This document shows positions 1-8,964 of a stretch of 64,000 bases of DNA, in pieces (position 1 is the stretch's first letter; each line of letters begins with the position of its first letter). The stretch lies in assembly GCA_016742175.1 (NCBI GenBank), contig JACVCH010000004.1:62001-126000 (forward strand). The letters are read 5' to 3'. The notes below the pieces were generated by a model that saw nothing but the letters and a program-made list of their open reading frames with translations, ran no database searches and was not told where the DNA came from. The DNA comes from Rhizobiaceae bacterium (GTDB lineage: Bacteria > Pseudomonadota > Alphaproteobacteria > Rhizobiales > Rhizobiaceae). The translations under genes were made by a program, and so were the position numbers.

Positions 1-73
1 GGACTGTGGTGCCGTCGAACGCGACCTTCAGGTCGCGCAGTTCCACGAGATTGGATCGCATCGCGTTCTTCAT
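1..73 (-). CDS. ABC transporter ATP-binding protein, N-terminal fragment cut by the window edge
   Basis: Only the first 24 codons are inside the window. They read M-K-N-A-M-R-S-N-L-V-E-L-R-D-L-K-V-A-F, which has the usual opening of an oligopeptide/opine ABC ATPase (a hydrophobic beta strand 'LVELRDLKVAF' before Walker A). The start could be the ATG at 73 or the in-frame ATG at 61. It lies just downstream of the solute-binding protein gene on the same strand and is probably the ATPase of that second transporter; the permeases would lie outside the window. Confidence 0.6.
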   Translation of the reverse strand, partial: MKNAMRSNLVELRDLKVAFDGTTV

Positions 74-126
74 CCCTCGAACAAGTATTCGTGTCTCGTC
101 GCCCGTCACGCGCGGGCGAACATGAA

Positions 127-157
127 ACGGCACCGGCGAAGGGTTCGCCGGTGCCGT
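127..157 (-). terminator. Hairpin between binding-protein gene and downstream ATPase gene
   Basis: A perfect 14-bp inverted repeat (arms 127-140 and 144-157, arm ACGGCACCGGCGAA) with a 3-nt loop sits directly after the stop codon of the binding-protein gene. On the minus strand it is followed by a short TTTC only, so it may be an attenuator or mRNA-stabilising structure that raises binding-protein output over the downstream ATPase, rather than a full terminator. Confidence 0.6.
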
Positions 158-167
158 CGGGATGGCT

Positions 168-1799
168 TCAGAGGTTCCAGTTTTCGGCGCGGAAATCCAT
201 CGCGAAGGCCGGGGCTGCCTTCCACTTCAGCTCCGACTTCATGCCGGTGAAGACCGCGTTCTGGTGGAGAACGGTGTAGACCGGGTCCTCGCGCTCGCAG
301 ATTTCCAGCATCCGGGCGAAGGCCTTGCGGCGCTCTTCGTGGTCGGTGCTGGTCTCCAGCACGACCGACAGCCTGTTGAGCTCCTCGTTGGTCCATTCGC
401 GCGATTGCTGCACCTGGCCGTTCGGGCCGAACTGGGCCACCATCGGCGTGACCGGGTCGTTGATGTTGGCAGAGGCCGACCAGTCGCGGATGCCGCGCGT
501 GCCCTCCTCCATGATCTGACCCCAGTTCTCGACCATCTGGATCTCGACGTTGAGGCCTGCCTGGCGCCACATCTCGGCGAGGATCTGGCCGGTCGCGGTC
601 TGGTTGGTGTAGTAGTTGTTCAACAGGCGGTAGGGGATCGGCTCGCCATTGTAGCCGGCCTCCTGCAGAAGGTCGCGGGCGAGGTCGAGGTCGAACTCCG
701 GCACGTTCCAGCCCTCGATGAACATGTTGCTGCTCTTGAAGGATTCGAACTGGAGGCCGGCCGGGATCACCGTCTCGCCGCCCCAAAGCGCGTCGACGAT
801 CGCCTGCCGGTCGATCGAATGCGTCAGCGCGCGGCGCACCAGCGGGTTCTTCAAGACCGGGTGGTGCATGTCGAACACGGAGACGCGGTGGTTGAGGATG
901 GTCGAGCCCTGCACCTCGAAGCCCGGCGTCGACTGGACGGCGCTGATCTGGTCCGGCGGCAGGTCGCAGGCGAAGTCGTACTGGCCGGAGACGAGGCCGT
1001 TGACGCGAGAGGCGACCTCAGGAACCTCGACGAAGCGGATTTCCTCGAGCGGCGGGCGGCCACCCCAGTAATCGTCGAAGGCGACCAGCGTCAGCGATAC
1101 GTCGGGACGGTATTCGCCGACCATGTACGGGCCGGTCGTGATCGGCTTGCGCGCCCAGTCGGCATAGCTCGCCGCCTCGTCCCAGGCGCGGCGGCTGGCG
1201 ATCTGGCTGCCATAGGCATAGAGGCGCCCTTCGAGCGTGACGTCCGGCGTCGCGTTGTGGAAGCGCACGGTATGCGTGTCGATGATCTCGACGCCGGCAA
1301 GGGCGGGCCACAGGCGGCGTCCGACGCCGGGCACGGCGGCCGGCAGTTCGCGCGCGGTGGCGGGCTGGTGCTGCTCGGCGAAGACGGTCTCTCCGCCCGC
1401 CGGCTGGGTATCGCCGAAGACGCGTTCGGCCGAGAATGAGAACGCCACGTCCTCGGCCGTCATCTCGTCGCCATTGTGGAACTTGACGCCGCGGCGCAGC
1501 TTCAGTTCCAGCGTCTTGTCGTCGATGCGCGTCCACTCGGTCGCAAGGCCCGGCACCGGACCCTGGTCGCCCATCCAGTTGCGCAGGATCAGGCCTTCCC
1601 ACAGGTTCGGGAAGAAGACGCGCTCGCCGACATTGGACTGCTCGTTCCAGATGTCGAGCGTGTTGTTGTTGGTGATCTTCTGCACCGCGACCGTGATCGA
1701 CCTGCGCGCGCCCTGCGCCGAACCGATGCGCGGCAGGGCCAGCGTGCTCGCGGCGGCGCCCATCAGGCCGATGGCGCGGCGTCTGTTGATGTTCAGCAT
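168..1799 (-). CDS. ABC transporter substrate-binding protein, family 5 (peptide/opine/nickel type)
   Basis: The 543-residue protein begins M-L-N-I-N-R-R-R-A-I-G, a Tat-like twin-arginine leader followed by a hydrophobic segment ending near 'GSAQ'. The body has the family 5 signature: 'ATEWTRIDDKTLELKLRRGV' followed by 'KFHNGDEMTAEDV', and 'LTHSIDRQAI' further on. The ATG at 1799 was chosen because it starts the leader and has an AAGGA Shine-Dalgarno 9 bases upstream; an upstream in-frame start only adds a non-leader tail. It should bind a peptide-like or cyclic solute in the periplasm. It is a second binding protein beside a complete transporter of the same type, and its own ATPase seems to follow at the window edge. 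Confidence 0.88.
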   Translation of the reverse strand: MLNINRRRAIGLMGAAASTLALPRIGSAQGARRSITVAVQKITNNNTLDIWNEQSNVGERVFFPNLWEGLILRNWMGDQGPVPGLATEWTRIDDKTLELKLRRGVKFHNGDEMTAEDVAFSFSAERVFGDTQPAGGETVFAEQHQPATARELPAAVPGVGRRLWPALAGVEIIDTHTVRFHNATPDVTLEGRLYAYGSQIASRRAWDEAASYADWARKPITTGPYMVGEYRPDVSLTLVAFDDYWGGRPPLEEIRFVEVPEVASRVNGLVSGQYDFACDLPPDQISAVQSTPGFEVQGSTILNHRVSVFDMHHPVLKNPLVRRALTHSIDRQAIVDALWGGETVIPAGLQFESFKSSNMFIEGWNVPEFDLDLARDLLQEAGYNGEPIPYRLLNNYYTNQTATGQILAEMWRQAGLNVEIQMVENWGQIMEEGTRGIRDWSASANINDPVTPMVAQFGPNGQVQQSREWTNEELNRLSVVLETSTDHEERRKAFARMLEICEREDPVYTVLHQNAVFTGMKSELKWKAAPAFAMDFRAENWNL

Positions 1800-2175
1800 G
1801 TGCGTATCCTTCTTCCAGGCAAGGAGGTGCCGTTCCCGCACGAAGGGTGTCGCGCGCGGTGGAGGCGTTCAGGGTTCGTTATTGACCGGAACGGTCATCG
1901 ATCGGCAGCGGGGTTACCGCGTGCCGGATATCGGCCTGTCGACGATGAGGACTTCAGCAGACATGAACATGCTCGTCGCCTCGCAGGCTTCACCAAATGG
2001 AAGGCGTCCCGCAGGGGCGGGCGAACCTTCGACCGTCGTCGGCATTCGGGTGAAACCGACTTGATGCCGGTCTAGGGGAGCAATGTAACGTGCATGTGAC
2101 GCCGGGCGCCGGCGAAGGCCAGGCACGAAATGTCGAAGCCGGGCGGCGCGTGACGGCGCCGCCGGGTCGCAGCGT
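1800..2175. other. Intergenic region upstream of the binding-protein gene
   Basis: About 375 bases separate the end of the dppF-like ATPase gene from the start of the next binding-protein gene on the same strand. No convincing coding frame is seen. A short inverted repeat GACCG-GAA-CGGTC lies at 1884-1896. A promoter for the gene at 168-1799 is expected here but no clear -35/-10 pair stands out. Confidence 0.4.
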
Positions 2176-3150
2176 TCAGCCGCGGCCTTCCTCGACCGCG
2201 TGGCATGCCACGCGCCGTCCGTCGCCGACGGACAGAATGGCCGGGCGCTCGGCCTTGCAGCGGGCATTCGCCAGCGGGCAGCGAGGGTGGAAGGTGCAGC
2301 CCGATGGCGGGTCGATCGGGCTCGGCACCTCGCCGGCCGCCGCATCGCGTGCGCGTTTCGGGGCTTCGAGATTCGGGATCGTGTCGAGGAGGAGCCGGGT
2401 ATAGGGGTGGAGCGGTTCGTCGAACAGCGCCTCGGTCGGCGCGTCCTCGACGATGCGGCCGAGATACATGACGGCGATGCGATCCGACATGTGGCGGACG
2501 ACGCTGAGATCGTGGCTGATGAAAAGATAGGTCAAGCCGAGCTTGTCCTGCAGATCGCGCATCAGGTTGAGGATCTGCGCCTGCACCGAAACGTCGAGCG
2601 CCGAGGTCGGCTCGTCGCAGACGAGGAAGGTCGGCTCGCCGCCGAGCGCACGGGCGATCGAGATGCGCTGGCGCTGGCCGCCGGAGAATTCGTGCGGGAA
2701 TTTGGTCCCGTCCTTGGGCGACAGGCCGACGACCCGCAAAAGTTCGTCGACGCGGGCGTTGATTGCCGCCTCGCCCTCGCGCAGGTTCAGTTCGCGGATC
2801 GGCTCGGCGACGATGTCACGCACGCGCCAGCGCGGGTTGAGGCTCGAATACGGGTCCTGGAAGATCATCTGCACCGACAGCGCGTTGCCGTCGCGATGGT
2901 CGCCGAATTCCACCGCGCCGCCAGTCGGCGCATAGAGCCCGACGACGAGGCGCGCGACGGTCGACTTTCCGCAGCCCGATTCGCCGACGAGGCTGACGCA
3001 GCCGCCCTTCGGCACCTCGAACGAGATGTCGTCGACCGCGCACAGGTAGCGCTTCGGCTTGCGCTCGACGATGCGGTTGAGAAACGGCGCGGAGATATCG
3101 AATTTCTTGGTCAGGCCCTTCACGGACAAGGCGACATCGAGACTTGCCAT
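2176..3150 (-). CDS. Oligopeptide/dipeptide-type ABC transporter ATPase (DppF/OppF-like)
   Basis: The 324-residue cytoplasmic ATPase has Walker A 'GESGCGKST' near residue 57, a Q-loop 'MIFQDPYSSLNP', the signature 'FSGGQRQRISIARAL', Walker B 'FLVCDEPTSALD', and the C-terminal oligopeptide-transporter extension with Cys residues 'CTFHPRCP'. Its start overlaps the stop of the preceding ATPase gene by one base (TGATG), so they are translationally coupled. It is the last gene of the operon starting at 10524. Confidence 0.93.
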   Translation of the reverse strand: MASLDVALSVKGLTKKFDISAPFLNRIVERKPKRYLCAVDDISFEVPKGGCVSLVGESGCGKSTVARLVVGLYAPTGGAVEFGDHRDGNALSVQMIFQDPYSSLNPRWRVRDIVAEPIRELNLREGEAAINARVDELLRVVGLSPKDGTKFPHEFSGGQRQRISIARALGGEPTFLVCDEPTSALDVSVQAQILNLMRDLQDKLGLTYLFISHDLSVVRHMSDRIAVMYLGRIVEDAPTEALFDEPLHPYTRLLLDTIPNLEAPKRARDAAAGEVPSPIDPPSGCTFHPRCPLANARCKAERPAILSVGDGRRVACHAVEEGRG

Positions 3151-4172
3151 CAGTTCACTCCTCCCGAATAGAGCCAGCAGGCGGCCCTGGTGCCGGCGAT
3201 TTCGACCAGCGGCGGCAGGTCGCTCAGGCAGCGCGGGCCGGCCTTGGCGCAGCGCGGATTGAAGGGGCAGCCGGCGGGGATCGCGTCCGGCCGCGGCATC
3301 GCGCCGTCGATCTGCATCAGGCGCGGCACGCGGCCCTGCAGCGGCGGGATCGAGCCCATCAGCCCGCTCGTATAAGGATGCTTCGGCGCGCGCGTGATCT
3401 CCTCGACCGAGCCGATCTCGATCACTCGGCCGGCATAGAGCACGGCGACGCGGTCGGCCGTCTCGGCGATGACGCCCATGTCATGGGTGACGAGCATGAC
3501 GGCCGCGCCCCGGTCGTCGCAAAGACGGCGGAGCAGCGCCATGATCTGCGCCTGGACGGAAACGTCGAGCGCCGTCGTCGGTTCGTCGGCGATGATGAGT
3601 TCCGGCTCGGCCGCCAACGCCAGGGCGATGACGACGCGCTGGCGCATGCCGCCGGAGAACTGGTGCGGATAGTCGTTGACGCGATCCTCGGGAGCCGGGA
3701 TGCCGACTTCCTTCAGGAGGTCGACCGCCCGGCGTTTCGCCTGTGCGCGGGTGAGCCGCAGGTGCAGCCGGATCGTCTCGACGAGCTGCGCGCCGACGGT
3801 GAAGAGTGGATGGAGGCTGGTCAGCGGGTCCTGGAAGATCGCGCCGATGCGCCGGCCGCGAATCTTCTCCATCTGGCGGTCGGGCAGGTTGTCGATGCGC
3901 TGACCGCCGAGAAAAATCTGGCCGGCCGAGATGTGGCCGGGCGGTTCGAGAAGGCCGAGCGTGGCAAGGCCCGTCATCGACTTGCCGGCCCCCGATTCCC
4001 CGACGACGCCAAGGATTTCACCCTTGCGGATGGAAAACGAGACGTCCGAAACGGCATTGACCGTGTCGTGGCGCGTCGGAAACGAGATCCGAAGACCGCG
4101 CACCTCCAGCACCGGCTCTGCGACCGGCATGCCCGACCAGACGGCCGATTGTCTGTCAACCTGCATCAGCAT
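3150..4172 (-). CDS. Oligopeptide/dipeptide-type ABC transporter ATPase (DppD/OppD-like)
   Basis: The 340-residue ATPase has Walker A 'GESGAGKSM', a Q-loop '[11 protein letters not shown]', the signature '[15 protein letters not shown]', Walker B '[12 protein letters not shown]' and the C-terminal 'GCPFNPRC' extension. The ATG at 4172 (or 4166) is preferred: AAGGAA lies 7 to 10 bases upstream, and the longer in-frame extension falls in the amidohydrolase gene. The start lies inside the 3' end of the amidohydrolase gene (overlap 4156-4172), showing tight operon packing. With the 2176-3150 ATPase it powers the permeases at 6867-8799. Confidence 0.93.
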   Translation of the reverse strand: MLMQVDRQSAVWSGMPVAEPVLEVRGLRISFPTRHDTVNAVSDVSFSIRKGEILGVVGESGAGKSMTGLATLGLLEPPGHISAGQIFLGGQRIDNLPDRQMEKIRGRRIGAIFQDPLTSLHPLFTVGAQLVETIRLHLRLTRAQAKRRAVDLLKEVGIPAPEDRVNDYPHQFSGGMRQRVVIALALAAEPELIIADEPTTALDVSVQAQIMALLRRLCDDRGAAVMLVTHDMGVIAETADRVAVLYAGRVIEIGSVEEITRAPKHPYTSGLMGSIPPLQGRVPRLMQIDGAMPRPDAIPAGCPFNPRCAKAGPRCLSDLPPLVEIAGTRAACWLYSGGVN

Positions 4173-5664
4173 CTTCGCTTTCCTTGCTTTGGAGGGGAAA
4201 GGAGGGAGGAAAAATCTCCGCGAGCGGCGGATGGCCGAGGGTGCGGTCGGGATAGCGGGCGACGAGGCGGTCGAACTGCGCCTGCGCGCGTGCCTGCGCC
4301 GCATCGAGGTCGATGCCGGCAACGCGGCCGTCGCGCATCGACAGCCGGCCGTCGACGAAGGTCGCCTTCACGATCGTGCCCGTACCGGCGACGATCAGCG
4401 TACGGATCGGGTCGATCGCCGGCCCCGTGCGCGGGCTGGCGAGGTCGAAGATTGCGAAGTCGGCGCGGCAACCGGGCGCGAGCCGGCCGATGTCGTCGCG
4501 GCCGAGTGCCTTCGCTCCGCCGAGCGTCGCCGCCTCGTAGACGTCCGCGGCGCTCAACGCATCGGCCCGTCCCTCGACCATGCGTGCCATCATCAGCGCC
4601 ATGGACATGTTCATCACCATGTCGGGCGGCGCGGTGTCGGTGCCCATGGCGATTTTCAGCCCCATCTCGCGGCATCGGCCGAAGGAGCGCAGCGCGCCGC
4701 CATGGCGCGCCGAGACGAGCGGGCAATGGACGATCGAGACGCCGTGGTCGCGGTAGAGTTTCAGGTCGTCCTCGCTCGCATGAGTCGCGTGCGGCGCGAT
4801 GAGACGCGGCGACAGAACGCCGAGATCGGCGAGCCAACGCGGCGCAGTCAGGCCACGGAGCCGCTTCATGGTCTCGACCTCCATCGCCCCCTGCGCGGCG
4901 TGGAGGCGGATCGGGAGGTTGCGCTCCTCAGCGGCCTGCGCAGTGTCTCGCAGCAGGCGCTCCGTGCAGGTCTCCACCCGATCGGGCGCCAGGAGCCCGT
5001 GCACCAGACCGCCATGGCGTCCGTCCTGGCGGGCGGCAAAATCGAGCGCGGCGGCCAGCCCGTCGAGGCCTCGTTGCTCGTCAAAGATCGCGTCGAGATT
5101 GCCGTCTTCGTCCACGACCATGCCGCCGGCGCGATAGGCCGGGCCGAGATAGACGCGCAGGCCGAGTTCGCCCGCCGCCTCTGCCGCCGCATCGAATTCG
5201 GCGACCGTCTCGCCCCATTCGCGATAGAAGAGCGAGGCGATCGGCGCGGCGGTGGTGATGCCGTTGAGGAGAAGCTGGGCGAAGGCGTAGCGCTTCTGGA
5301 ACGCCAGTTCCTCCGCGTCGTACATCTCGTACGGCCCGCGCTTCACGTAGCTTTCCGGCCAGACACGGCCTTTCTTCCAGCCCGGCTGGGCGTCGAGGCC
5401 GAGGACGGTCGTGTCGAGGTCGGAAAGCGCGTCGAGATCGATGAAGCCGGGCCCGACCAATGCGTTTCCGAGGTCGATGCGGCGGGCGACTTCACCGCTA
5501 AAGTCGTGGCCGACGAAGACCACTTGGCCTCTATCGATGACCAGTTCCGCGTTCTCGTACAGGCGGTGGCGGCCGTCGACATTGCCGACGATCCAGCGCG
5601 CGCGCAGAAGCGTCGGGCCGTGCGGCCGCGCCCCCAGCGTCAGGCTGTCGAGGCCGTTCGTCAT
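4156..5664 (-). CDS. Amidohydrolase-superfamily protein with altered metal-binding motif
   Basis: The 502-residue protein has the composite N- and C-terminal strands of imidazolonepropionase/chlorohydrolase-type amidohydrolases. Later metal-site motifs are recognisable: 'RLHAAQG' around residue 250, 'APHATHAS' around 300 and 'GTDTAPPDM' around 345. The normally invariant HxH after 'PGFID' is replaced: the sequence reads G-P-G-F-I-D-L-D-A-L, so both histidines are missing (D78 and L80). A deaminase or ring hydrolase role is likely by family, but the metal centre must differ. The start overlaps the stop of the preceding amidohydrolase by 4 bases (ATGA). Substrate unknown. Confidence 0.8.
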   Translation of the reverse strand: MTNGLDSLTLGARPHGPTLLRARWIVGNVDGRHRLYENAELVIDRGQVVFVGHDFSGEVARRIDLGNALVGPGFIDLDALSDLDTTVLGLDAQPGWKKGRVWPESYVKRGPYEMYDAEELAFQKRYAFAQLLLNGITTAAPIASLFYREWGETVAEFDAAAEAAGELGLRVYLGPAYRAGGMVVDEDGNLDAIFDEQRGLDGLAAALDFAARQDGRHGGLVHGLLAPDRVETCTERLLRDTAQAAEERNLPIRLHAAQGAMEVETMKRLRGLTAPRWLADLGVLSPRLIAPHATHASEDDLKLYRDHGVSIVHCPLVSARHGGALRSFGRCREMGLKIAMGTDTAPPDMVMNMSMALMMARMVEGRADALSAADVYEAATLGGAKALGRDDIGRLAPGCRADFAIFDLASPRTGPAIDPIRTLIVAGTGTIVKATFVDGRLSMRDGRVAGIDLDAAQARAQAQFDRLVARYPDRTLGHPPLAEIFPPSFPLQSKESEDADAG

Positions 5665-6854
5665 GCGATGCCCTCGAGCTTGCCGTCACGCGCGACGACG
5701 CGGCCGCGCTTGACGACGAGCGCGCGCGGCGCATGGGTGACGATCGCCTCGGCGACCGTCTCGCCGCCGAGGAGGACGACGTCGCCGCCGCAGCCTTCGG
5801 AAAGCCCATAGTCGGACAGTTCCATCACTATCGCGCCGCTGGCGGTGACGGTGTCGAGCGCGATTTCCATTTCGTCGTCGCGGCGGAAATTGTTGCGCAG
5901 GCCGACGAACATGGCGCGCTCCAGCATGTCGCCATTGCCATACGGCCCCCAGGTGTCGCGGATGCCGTCATTGCCAGAGCCGACGACGACGCCCGCAGCC
6001 CGCAGCCGCGCGACGGGCGGCGCGGGCCGCGAGGCGGGGCCGGGGGTGACGATGCGGATCGAGAGATCGGCCAGTTCGTCGATCAGCCGGCCGACATACG
6101 CGTCGTCGCTCATGCCGAGGCAGAAGGCGTGGCTGACCGTGACGTGCCCCTGCATGGCGAGCGCACGGGTGCGCTCGAAGATCATCTCCATTGAAAAGGC
6201 GCCGAGTTCGGCCGGCTCGTGCAAATGGATGTCGACCGGCACGCCATACTGTTCGGCAAGGCCGAAGATCGCGTCGAGATGGCCTTTCGGATCGCGATCG
6301 ATGCCGCAGGGGTCGAGCCCGCCGACAACCTCGACGCCGCGCTCCAGCGCCTGGCGCATCAGGTCGAGCGTGCCGTCGCGGATCATCAGTCCGCTTTGCG
6401 GAAAGGCGACGAGTTCGATGTCGACGATGTCGGCCAGTTCCTCGCGGGTGTGCATCACGCCCTCGATGCCGGCGAGCCCGTGCACGGTGTCGACGTCGAC
6501 ATGGGAGCGGATATGGGTCGAGCCGAAGGCTATGGATTGCAGCGCCTGCCGGCGCGACTGAAGCGCCGGGTCGATGCCGAGATCGGTCTTGGCCTGCCGT
6601 TCGTTCTCGATCTTGTCGACAAGCTTCGGCCCGACCTCGTTGCGATACCACTTCATGCCGAGAAGCGACTTGTCGAGATGGGTGTGCGCCTCGACGAGGC
6701 CGGGGATGGCGATGCGCCCGCCCCCCTCCTCCGCCGGCACGCCATCGGCCGCGATGCCGGCGGCGATGCGGGCGATCCGACCGTGCTCGATCAGGATGTC
6801 GGCTTCTGCCGCACCCATCGGGCGCACGTTCTTGATCAGGAGGCTTGCGGACAT
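5661..6854 (-). CDS. Cytosine deaminase-like amidohydrolase
   Basis: The 397-residue protein has the CodA-type metal motif 'EAHTHLDKSLLG', then 'HIRSHVDVD', 'VDIHLHE', 'VSHAFCLG' and 'GNDGIRDTWGPYG', all matching the cytosine/isoguanine deaminase branch of the amidohydrolases. It should deaminate or hydrolyse a nitrogen heterocycle in the cytoplasm. The ATG at 6854 has AGGTGA five bases upstream; a GTG at 6863 inside that sequence is an alternative. It sits between the permease and second amidohydrolase genes of one operon, which suggests that the transported solute is its substrate or precursor. The exact substrate cannot be read from the sequence. Confidence 0.85.
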   Translation of the reverse strand: MSASLLIKNVRPMGAAEADILIEHGRIARIAAGIAADGVPAEEGGGRIAIPGLVEAHTHLDKSLLGMKWYRNEVGPKLVDKIENERQAKTDLGIDPALQSRRQALQSIAFGSTHIRSHVDVDTVHGLAGIEGVMHTREELADIVDIELVAFPQSGLMIRDGTLDLMRQALERGVEVVGGLDPCGIDRDPKGHLDAIFGLAEQYGVPVDIHLHEPAELGAFSMEMIFERTRALAMQGHVTVSHAFCLGMSDDAYVGRLIDELADLSIRIVTPGPASRPAPPVARLRAAGVVVGSGNDGIRDTWGPYGNGDMLERAMFVGLRNNFRRDDEMEIALDTVTASGAIVMELSDYGLSEGCGGDVVLLGGETVAEAIVTHAPRALVVKRGRVVARDGKLEGIA

Positions 6855-6866
6855 TCTCGTCACCTA

Positions 6867-7817
6867 TCAGCGGAGTTTGGGGTTGAGCGCGTCGCGCAGC
6901 CAGTCGCCGAGGACGTTGACCGAGAGCACGAGCAGGCAGAGCTGGGCGGCCGGGAACACGACGATCCACCACGAGCCCGAGAACAGATATTCGTTGCCGA
7001 TGCGGATCAGCGTGCCGAGCGAGGGTTCGGTGGGCGGCATGCCGACGCCGAGGAAGGAGAGCGTGGCTTCGGTGAGGATCGCCAGTCCGAAATTCAGCGT
7101 CGCGGCGACGAGGATCGGCGTCAGCGTGTTGGGCAGGATGTGCTTGCGCATGATCTTGCCGGGCCTGACCTTGATCAGCCGCGCTGCCTGAACGTATTCC
7201 TTCGAGCGCTCGACCATGGTCAGCGCGCGCACCGTGCGGGCATATTGCACCCAGGCGGCGAGCGAGATCGCCACGATCAGGATCACCGGCGCGAAGGCGT
7301 CGCGCAGGCCGGTCGGCAGGAGTTCGCGGAAGACGGCGCTGACGAGGATCGCCATCAGGATCGTCGGGATGGAAAGCAGGATGTCGCCGACACGCATCAG
7401 GATGTTGTCGACCCAGCCGCCGGAATAGCCCGCGATCAGGCCGAAGGTCAGGCCGACCACCAGCGACACGGCGACCGAGGCAAGGCCGATGATGATCGAC
7501 GCGCGGGAGCCGTAGAGGATGGCCGAGAACACGTCGCGGCCCTGGATGTCGGTACCGAGGAGATAGGGCCACTGACCGCCCTCGACCCAGATCGGCGGCA
7601 GTTCCGCGTTCCACAATTCGAGCGCGGCGAGATCATAAGGGTCCTGCACCGCCAGCAGGGGCGCGAGGAAAGCCGAGGCGATCAGCACCACGAGCAGCAC
7701 GCCGGCGGCGATGGCGAGCGGGCTGTGCTTCAGCGACCACCACAGGTCGCTGTCGCGCCAGCGGGACTTGGCGGGCATCGTTGCCGGCAGGTCCTTCGAG
7801 ATTTCGGTCGAAGCCAT
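6867..7817 (-). CDS. ABC transporter permease, DppC/OppC type
   Basis: The 316-residue inner-membrane protein begins with a cytoplasmic N-terminus, then a first membrane segment ('LAIAAGVLLVVLIASAFL') and the periplasmic OppC_N region ending in 'YLLGTDIQGRDVFSAILYGS'. Five further membrane segments follow, and the EAA loop reads 'EYVQAARLIKVRPGKIMRKH'. The ATG at 7817 has GAGGAGGA 4 bases upstream. It pairs with the permease at 7828-8799, 10 bases upstream. Confidence 0.92.
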   Translation of the reverse strand: MASTEISKDLPATMPAKSRWRDSDLWWSLKHSPLAIAAGVLLVVLIASAFLAPLLAVQDPYDLAALELWNAELPPIWVEGGQWPYLLGTDIQGRDVFSAILYGSRASIIIGLASVAVSLVVGLTFGLIAGYSGGWVDNILMRVGDILLSIPTILMAILVSAVFRELLPTGLRDAFAPVILIVAISLAAWVQYARTVRALTMVERSKEYVQAARLIKVRPGKIMRKHILPNTLTPILVAATLNFGLAILTEATLSFLGVGMPPTEPSLGTLIRIGNEYLFSGSWWIVVFPAAQLCLLVLSVNVLGDWLRDALNPKLR

Positions 7818-7827
7818 GACGTCCTCC

Positions 7828-8799
7828 TCAATGGCCCTGATGGCGCAGACGGGGATCGACCACCGCATAGGTGACGTCGACCAGCGTGTTGAGCGCGACG
7901 AAGATGAAGGAGACGATGCACAGATACGCCGCCATCACCGGGATATCGACGAAGGTCACGGCCTGGATGAAGAGCAGCCCCATGCCGGGCCACTGGAACA
8001 CCGTCTCGGTGATCAGCGCGAAGGCGATCAGATTGCCGAACTGCATGCCCGTCATGGTGATCACCGGCATCAGGCAGTTGCGCAGCGCGTGGCGGAACTG
8101 CACGACGCGCGCCGGAACGCCACGGGCGCGGGCGAACTTGATGAAGTCGGTGCGCATCGTCTCCAGCATCTCGGCCCGCACCAGCCGCATGACGAGCGTG
8201 ATCTGGAAGAGCGCGAGGGCGAGCGAAGGCAGGATCAGCGCCGCACGGCCAGAATGCGTGAGAAGCCCGGTCGACCACCAGCCGAGATCGACCACGTCGC
8301 CGCGCCCGAAGGCCGGCGCCCAGCCGAGCGTGACGGAAAAGATCAGGATCAGCATGATACCGACGACGAAACTCGGCAGCGAGACGCCGATGATCGATCC
8401 GAACTGCAGCGCCTCCGTGTACCATTTACCGCGATGGATCGCAGTCACGACGCCGAGCGGAATGCCGATCACCAGCGACAGGATGGTCGCGACCAGAACC
8501 AGTTCGAGCGTCGACGGGAAGCGTTCGGCGATCAGGCTCGAGACCTCGCGCTGGTTGCGGTAGGAGATGCCGAAATCGCCCTGCGTGGCGGAGACGACGA
8601 ACCGTCCGAACTGGGTGACCACGCCCTGGTCGAGCCCGAGCCGCTCGCGCAATTCGTCGCGCTCGGCCTGGCTCGCCTGCTCGTTGACCATCATCTCGAC
8701 CGGATCGCCGACGAAGCGGAAGATCATGAAGGCCATGGCCGCAACGGCGAGCATCACGATCGCCGCGTTGAAGAGCCGTTTCATCAGGAATACCAGCAT
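7828..8799 (-). CDS. ABC transporter permease, DppB/OppB type
   Basis: The 323-residue membrane protein has a leading transmembrane segment, a periplasmic loop with 'DPVEMMVNEQAS' and 'LGLDQGVVTQFGRFV', then five membrane segments with the conserved 'LPSFVVGIMLILIF' and the EAA loop 'DFIKFARARGVPARVVQFRH'. It forms the transport channel with the 6867-7817 protein. Confidence 0.92.
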   Translation of the reverse strand: MLVFLMKRLFNAAIVMLAVAAMAFMIFRFVGDPVEMMVNEQASQAERDELRERLGLDQGVVTQFGRFVVSATQGDFGISYRNQREVSSLIAERFPSTLELVLVATILSLVIGIPLGVVTAIHRGKWYTEALQFGSIIGVSLPSFVVGIMLILIFSVTLGWAPAFGRGDVVDLGWWSTGLLTHSGRAALILPSLALALFQITLVMRLVRAEMLETMRTDFIKFARARGVPARVVQFRHALRNCLMPVITMTGMQFGNLIAFALITETVFQWPGMGLLFIQAVTFVDIPVMAAYLCIVSFIFVALNTLVDVTYAVVDPRLRHQGH

Positions 8800-8926
8800 C
8801 GCGCCTGCTCCCTTGTCGCCGCATCCCCCACCGGGGAAATTGCGCGCGTCGGATCAGAAGAAACTGGAGCGTGTGGGTCGGCCGTAGGCGAGCCAAAGGC
8901 TGCCGTCACGCTCCAGCCGGAGGAAT

Positions 8927-8949
8927 GCGCTCCGGCCGGGCCGGAGCGC
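8927..8949 (-). terminator. Long GC-rich hairpin between binding protein and permease genes
   Basis: A perfect 23-base inverted repeat (arms 8927-8937 and 8939-8949, arm GCGCTCCGGCC, one central base) lies in the 165-base gap after the binding-protein stop. No T-run follows on the minus strand. This fits an attenuator or mRNA 3'-end stabiliser that uncouples high binding-protein expression from the membrane subunits. Confidence 0.55.
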
Positions 8950-8964
8950 GACGTGTCTGCTAAG

